From positions 89,524,944-89,588,943 of the forward strand of contig NC_066582.1 in the NCBI RefSeq assembly GCF_024323335.1: a DNA stretch of 64,000 bases, written 5' to 3'. The notes below the pieces were generated by a model. That model was not told the origin of the DNA, searched no databases, and was given only the letters and a program-made list of their open reading frames with translations. The DNA is from Lathyrus oleraceus. Lineage: Eukaryota; Streptophyta; Magnoliopsida; Fabales; Fabaceae. This document shows positions 58,001 through 64,000 of this stretch, piece by piece; the stretch's first letter is position 1, and each line of letters starts with the position of its first letter. The translations under genes and the position numbers were made by a program.

Positions 58001-59932
58001 CTTTGGTCAACGCTTGTTGATTATCTTATTCCATTTCCATTAATGCACTTTAATATTCTTCTTCTTCTTCTTCTTCTTTTTCTTTTTTTTTATCAATGAG
58101 TTAAAGATTGGTGGTTAGCATTGATACATGGAGGTTTAACCTTTCTTGATTCAAATCTAATTCATCTTGATCATGGATTAAGTGAATGGCTTTGCATTAA
58201 GGATAGGTTGTTTCCTAATCATGCAAAGAACCTAAATCAATACAAGATCATTTCTCATCTTCTTTTTGGCATGACAAGTTGTAGGAGTTTGATTCACTAA
58301 TCAAAATCTCTAACTTGTGTTGTTGCCTATATTATTATTGACCGGCCTCAAATAGTTGTGACTTCTACATAAGTCCAATTACGATTGCTTAACATAGCGC
58401 TAAATTGCCTTATGGCACACAAACTCTAACACTAACCATTAACATTTAATTCTTGCTCTTTACATTTATGCAATTTACTATTCTTGTAAATATTATTCAT
58501 TTGCTTTTTCCTTTGCTCATTTGAGCATATATTAATGTTAATGCAATTTGCCTTTTGCTCACTTGAGCACATAATTGTGTATATATTATTGTGCTTGTGT
58601 TTTGTTTTGATTGTTGTGGACCAAATGCAAAAAATGGACAAATGGACTTAGATTCTAGGACAATCCCTATGCAAAAAATGGAGTAAAAAGGCCTTAAATG
58701 TTGAAGATGGATTAGAAGGACCAAAATCTCTAAACTCACTCTTGTCCATTCTTGATTTGCTTCATAGAACTTTTTGATGTTGTGTGCTTTTGTGCTAGGG
58801 AATCCTATTTGAGCCAAAATGAAGAACCATTACCATGTCCATCCAAAAAGAAAGATACAAGAGCCATTGGGGATCTTCTAAGAGCTTGTGTGACTATGTT
58901 GATTGCTTGAGCTTACACTTATTTGCTTGCATATTCCAAAGGATGGGAGCTACTTGGATCATCAATATGATCTCAAGAGAGGAACTCCTTTTGTGGTCTT
59001 GTTTCTTATCCTTCATCTCTTGTATGATTAGGACTTTAGCCATTCTTCTTCTTCCCTCCACTCTAACCCAAGCCAAAACTTTTGTGCAAACATTTAACAC
59101 TTCTTTTTAAACATTAGAAACCTAAGCCTTATGCTTTTGATTTTCAAACTTCCCTTTTATAACATTTATTTTGAATTGAATCTCTAAGTCAACTTTGACC
59201 ATATTTTGTAAATACTTTTCATTGGTAAATATAATTCATTCAAATACTTTTGTGGTTTCAAGGGCCACTTTCTTATCAAAACTTTTCCATAACCTTTAGC
59301 TATTAGGTTTGAGTTATCCTTGAGGTAGATGTAATACTCACCTATATCCTTAGAGATGGACAATGAGTCTTCCATGCTTATTATAGGGTTAAACCCTCAC
59401 TAGCATGTTGAAGCTATCCTCACATGGTGGATTTATGGTTTCAGGTTGAGTTTTCTCCCTTGGATAACAAAAGACCTTAAGGCTTTTGGACTAATCAATT
59501 CACCCACTTGTTTTGAGATTTTTACCCCGAACTACGAGGTTTTGATCCTAATCTTTTTTAAGATGGTACGCAGGCAATGGGTTTATCCATCCAAACACAA
59601 AATTGTAAATAACTTGTATATTCTTCTCTCATCTCTTCAATCATGTTTGCACAATTAAATTTTCACAAAATACCAACCTTACAACAAGTGTGAAAAGGGC
59701 TCCCTAGGAGTACCTAGGATGTTTTGGGAACTTAAAACCTTCACATTACATAACCAACCCCCTTACCCCGATCTCTGACATTTTTACTAGTTTTTGATTC
59801 GATAAAACTATTAGGTTTTTGTTCGCTTTCTAACCATTCCTTTGGATAAATAGAAGTGCGGTGGCGACTCGACTTGTATGGTTTATCTTGGATTTAGTCA
59901 ATATCTCTAATGGTAACGAATACCCCGCTACA
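55089..59932 (+). mobile_element. Ogre2 3' LTR
   Basis: 4844 bp, TGTAAGACCCC...CCCCGCTACA, followed by the target duplication ATGTG. Nested palindrome 56522-56555, TATA 56607-56614, palindrome 57057-57074, and a GACGGTG...CACCGTC stem (about 57161-57182). Confidence 0.95.
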
Positions 59933-60278
59933 ATGTGCCTCTTAGCTTTTAAGGCGTGTTTAAATTCCTAGCTTTCCCGAACTTTTATTAATTTTTGCTG
60001 CTTTCTAAAATTTGAATTCAAACTTTTAAATATTGAAGTAATACTTTCCCTTTATAAGCAAAATATGTTTTACTATGTTAACTATGTGCTTGCATACTTA
60101 CCTTTTGTATAACATCTTTACCCTCATTTTTTATTATGACAAAGGGGGAGAAGTATACTCTTAGGGGGAGTAGAGTATACTCTCTACTCATGAGAGAGGG
60201 AGTTTAATTACTCTAAATTTCATCTAAATATTTTCTTTTTTTACTACCTTCCCGAGAGATGTGCTATCATTATAAAAA

Positions 60279-60291
60279 GGGGGGGGGGGGG
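60279..60291. repeat. G13 homopolymer
   Basis: Thirteen G residues. The same site has six in unit 1 and seven in unit 2. Confidence 0.85.
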
Positions 60292-61161
60292 TATAGAATT
60301 ATTGTCTTTAGGTGGATAGCAACATATAAGTCAACAAGCAACTACTTAGTCTTGATGATGGATGGTCTTAATAACAAATGCTTGCTTTAGATAATGAAAA
60401 TACTTGAAATAATAATAACACCCGAAGTTGTTTTGATAATGACAACACCTTAAGTCAAGAAAATACTAAATTTAGTTCAAGTGGTCAAAGATGCACAAGG
60501 TGGTTGTTAAAGTTGGTTGTTTAAAGTTAACACTTTAGTCCAACGACTCTCAAGTGAAGACTTAGGGTTTATGATCACTTATGATTATAAACATCTCAAA
60601 TGATGGCGAATAATAAAAATATGTCTTAATCCTCATATAAAAGACGCATGAATCTTGTGTGAATTTATGTCAATGATAATTCCTAGGCTTGAAGCTCTAG
60701 AGTGTGAAAGAGATGAAGTGTGGTTGCTCGCTTGATTGTGTCTATCTGAGTGATCTATAATTTAAAGACACAAAGGTGTTTCCATAAGGATGATGGTGAA
60801 ATAACCCACACACACACACACGCACACTTAAAACATATAAAATGCTCTCATTTTTGTAAAACTAAAACAAACAGAAAATGATTTTGGAGCCTTGTCAGTT
60901 GAGCACGGTATTGTGTGCTTGATTAGGGAATCATTTTCAAATTGTCTAATCGATTATATTATAGCCTATATGATTAGATGAATCCTAATTGAGTTTATAA
61001 ATGATTATGACAATCATTTATGATTGGTAACATCTCTCCAACTAAACCTTCCCATTTGGGAAACTATAATCGATTATTGCAAGTATCTAATTGATTAGCT
61101 AATTGATTAAGTCATTTAAAGATCCCATGAATTGTTTCTAAAAATACACCATTTCTTGGCC

Positions 61162-61169
61162 TATAAATA
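61162..61169 (+). promoter_or_regulatory. TATA box in tandem unit 3
   Basis: TATAAATA in the same context as in unit 2. Confidence 0.5.
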
Positions 61170-61730
61170 GATAGCCTCTCTATCATTTGAAATCATCCAT
61201 AAAACGTGAAAAACATCACTTTTCATCTCTCTCTAAATCATTTCCATTTTTCTCACATATTTTAGCCATAATGCTTCAAGAACATTCTTGAGTTTAGTGA
61301 GGATTTGTTCTAGGCAAGGTCTTAATTGTAAATTTAACAAGAGTAAATTTTTCTCTTGAGAAAATCATTCTTCCTTAGGAAATGATTATTTTGGTTGGGA
61401 GTTTTAAACCATTGTCAAAGCTCTTTGGTTGTCTTGGGGAATTATAGTAAGTATGTGTTTGGTCTGTGAGTTCCTCCATTGAAGAAAAATTCTCTTTTAG
61501 GTACGTGAAAAAAACTATTTAAAAGCTATATCAGATTGAAATCAGCCTGGTGTAAAATCTCATTCGGTTCTGAGTTCAGCCTATGCAAAATCCCACTTGG
61601 TTCGGTTTATGGTCAGCACATGTAAAACCTCAATTCTATTTGAAGGATAGCCAACTATAAAATCCATTTTGGTTTGAAATCTTCATGTGCAAAATCTCTG
61701 TTTGCCATAGAGACTAACCACTCTAAGGTA

Positions 61731-63314
61731 TGTCCATCGTTTTGTTTGGAGACTAACGACTTCAAGTCTCAGTTTGTTGTTTGGTTTGAAGTTACTATGA
61801 AATTTCATTTCCTTGTATAATGGGGTTTGTGGGCTTAACATTCTAAAGGCTCTCATTTTTTGTTCTTGAGGAGATTAGTAGGTCACTTCTGTAAGACCGA
61901 ACCTCTATATATCTATGGTGTCATCTCTCTTCCCTTAATTTCTCAACCTTGAATTTCTATTATATATTCAATTGTTTTTGGATAAAATGTTTTCAAACTC
62001 TGATTTTGAAAATGAACTTGTTTTAAATCAACAATTTTTAAAACTCCATAATTTACCCTCTCATATGTGTGGAATCACATGATCAACAGTCTTGCCTTCC
62101 TTTCCTCGCTTAATGCACCTCCAAGATCACTTAGTGAGCAAAACCTTTCTTTCCCACAAAGTAACTTAGCCTGTAGGTCTCTGAACCACCATACATGGCT
62201 TAACGCACATGATATTTTAGTAAGCGAGTTTTGTTACTTAGCCTTGAAGTTACTTGCCTCTGGAGAAATATTTTTCGCCTTAGCTTGCTTAATGACATCA
62301 TGTTCATGGCTAAGTGAGCCTTGGTGCCTTTTGACTGGTTTTTGGTGGTTTCTTGGCTCTTTTTATCCATACTAAATAAATACACATTTAAAAAGTTCAT
62401 AGATGGGTTTTATTTCTGTTATTGATAAATTGGGCGGTTTTTTCGTTGATTGCTTTTAAAAAAAGTTAATTAGTGTTTATGAATTTTTTGTATTTTTATC
62501 ACTTATCAACTCTCCCAAACTTTTTCTTTGTTTGTCCGCAAACAAAATCATTACAAATGCTTTAGAAAATTCAAATATGTAGTGTTCACGTAAGGTCTTA
62601 AGACGGTCAAGAAGTTTTTTAAAGATCTTTAGAAGCATGGCATGATTTTTCCTAAAGTGCAAGTTAATGATCAATATTATAAACCTCCATAAAATATAGC
62701 ATGAAGATGAAAAATTTATTTTGCCAAAGTATGATTCAAAACATGTTCAAATCAACAATCAATTATTCATTAGAATCATGATTTTATTTTATATCACTCA
62801 AATGATTAATGTTCCTCTCATTTATCGGACAATGCATCAAATATAAAAATATTTTGCACTTCATCTTAGAAATATCACAAAATATATGATTACTAAAGTC
62901 TTTGTTTTTGGTGTAACGTAATTGCATTGGAAATTTAATTCTTTACATAAGAAGAAGTGAATTGTGTTTTTAAGAAAAACTTAAATTTTAATTTTTTTTT
63001 TAATTACAAACAGAATTTGAGAATATTTTATAAAAGTTTTAAAATTAAGCACAGGAAAATAAAATTGAAAACGTTTCTCTTGTATTTATTATACTCCCTT
63101 TTCCATGATTAAAGTGCATGTTAGACCTTTTTATTGGTTTAGAAATCACAAACCAATCACCATCTGACAATATGGTTAGAGTGCAATTTCTTGGGACATG
63201 ACAATATCTCCCACATTTTTTACACAATGGTAATCAACAGGGAACCATCTGACTCGTTGATAAATAATAGAGATTAAAATCAACTTCTAACACACATTCT
63301 TGTAAATTTATCCC
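61731..63314. other. Flanking sequence, probably degraded retroelement
   Basis: No ORF I can support. The first 300 bp probably continue the LTR-like leader of the tandem unit beyond the duplicated part (GTAAGACCGAACCTC at about 61892). Around 62500 TATCAACTCTCCCAAAC and TTTGTCCGCAAACAAA recall the region after the LTR in legume Athila-type gypsy elements, but I hold this only weakly. The remainder is AT-rich without recognisable features. Confidence 0.3.
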
Positions 63315-63458
63315 GAGACGCATATAGTTCTGATGTCAACTTTCATTATGCAAAACATTCTCACAATGTGGAATCTATACCCTCCAGAGACGCATATAGT
63401 TCTGATGTCAACTTTCATTATGCAAAACATTCTCACAATGTGGAATCTATACCCTCCA
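63315..63458. repeat. Perfect 72-bp tandem duplication
   Basis: Two identical 72-bp copies (63315-63386 and 63387-63458) starting GAGACGCATATAGTTC and ending ACCCTCCA. No coding function is evident. Confidence 0.95.
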
Positions 63459-64000
63459 AATAATAAACGAAGATAATCCAAGGTTCCTTTCCAAAAATTT
63501 CTCAGGATCTTCACCGTGTAGTATCCATCACTTAAGTATTTTTTAAATTGCCTTTAAGTTTATTATCAAAGCAAAGTAAACAATAATTTTTTTTAAAGTT
63601 TGATAATCACAACCTCTTAAAATTGTTTTCTCAACCTTTCCACCATCCCTTTATCCAAGAAAAAAGTTAGTTTCCAAGCAATTTCTATCTTCTAACCCTA
63701 TTTTAAAAAGATATTTCTCTAGTAAGTTCATCTTTTTCTGCCTTTTGAAAATGATTCTACTTCCCACAAACTTGTCATGAAAGAAACATGTTACAACATT
63801 TTTTATCTTAGAGAGACCGATTAAAATGTATAAAAAACATGTTTGATCACACTGATTTTTAAGTTAATTTATAAGGATTTTAAACCTCCTCAAAATACCT
63901 ACGATTTTGGTAATTTATTTATGAGAGTTTTTAGTAATCCATGGTATCAAACTTGTGTTTTTTCATATAGATTTACGATCTCCACTATGTAACATAGTTA
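63459..64000. other. AT-rich sequence without recognised features
   Basis: Nothing identifiable on either strand up to the window end. Confidence 0.4.

Larger units (their letters stand above)
34899..59932 (+). mobile_element. Ogre2: Ogre-type Ty3/gypsy retrotransposon, plus strand, carrying a nested LTR
   Basis: Flanked by a perfect 5-bp target duplication ATGTG (34894-34898 and 59933-59937). Removing the element restores the unit sequence CCTATGTG-(T/C)CTCTTAG seen in units 1 and 2. It is about 20.2 kb without the nested LTR2. Layout: LTR, PBS, ORF1, gag fragment fused to the pre-RT linker, RT, RNase H, [LTR2], second RNase H, integrase, 3' UTR, PPT, LTR. The protease and intron are deleted and several stops are present, so it is non-autonomous. 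Confidence 0.95.
59933..61730 (+). repeat. Tandem unit 3, right fragment
   Basis: Continues the unit after Ogre2 (ATGTGCCTCTTAG). It contains PPT-like AAAGGGGGAGAAG (about 60141-60153), a G13 run (60279-60291), a TATA box (61162-61169) and a leader. It is the last copy: where units 1 and 2 restart at GTACAAG, this one continues as GTATGTCC into unique sequence. Confidence 0.85.

Noticed and set aside
44879..59932. LTR2 and LTR3 as the two ends of a complete element
   Set aside because: No PBS follows LTR2 (only GAAAAG), the sequence after it is mid-pol, and the flanking duplications do not match.
62067..62375. 102-codon open frame in the right flank
   Set aside because: No recognisable domain, no homologous copy in the window and surrounded by degraded sequence; length is within chance.

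Overview
This is plant nuclear DNA, almost certainly from a legume and probably tribe Fabeae (Pisum, Lathyrus, Vicia or Lens). I base that on AT-rich sequence, very long (about 4.5-4.9 kb) Ty3/gypsy LTRs of Ogre type, Ogre gag-pro-pol and ORF1 proteins, and a Sirevirus-like Ty1/copia element. I find no host gene, rRNA or tRNA. Every long coding stretch belongs to a retrotransposon, and every one is broken.

The oldest layer I can read is a tandem triplication of a 2.13 kb unit made of a decayed ORF tail plus an LTR/promoter-like stretch. Unit 1 is 1752-3886, unit 2 is 3887-4022 + 32569-34553, and unit 3 is 34554-34898 + 59933-61730. Two giant Ogre-type elements landed in it. Element G1 (minus strand, 4023-32568) is in unit 2. 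Element Ogre2 (plus strand, 34899-59932, perfect 5-bp target duplication ATGTG) is in unit 3. So a locus of about 6.4 kb grew to about 60 kb.

G1, read right to left: 5' LTR (28051-32568, outer end truncated), PBS, ORF1, gag, protease, a GT-AG intron, RT, RNase H, a second RNase H, integrase, then a repeat-rich 3' UTR and the 3' LTR. The 3' LTR (4023-8429 + 15539-15840) is split by a 7.1 kb copia element (8430-15533). That copia element keeps gag, protease, integrase and RT remnants but has lost RNase H.

Ogre2, left to right: 5' LTR (34899-39745), PBS, ORF1, a shortened gag fused in frame to the pre-RT linker (gag C-terminus, protease and intron deleted), RT and RNase H, a nested solo-type LTR (LTR2, 44879-49749), second RNase H and integrase, a 3.4 kb 3' UTR, and the 3' LTR (55089-59932).

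Insertion order from nesting: triplication; then G1 and Ogre2; then the copia element inside G1's LTR and LTR2 inside Ogre2's pol. The left edge (1-715) looks like the end of another LTR. The right edge (61731-64000) is degraded repeat-like sequence with a perfect 72-bp tandem duplication.

The most interesting signals are: three consecutive covarying hairpins just after the pol stop in both Ogre elements; the frame-restoring intron; an in-frame deletion that makes Ogre2 non-autonomous; a solo LTR that kept the pre-PBS nucleotides; loss of the TATA box from G1's 5' LTR; and conserved palindromes in the LTRs.
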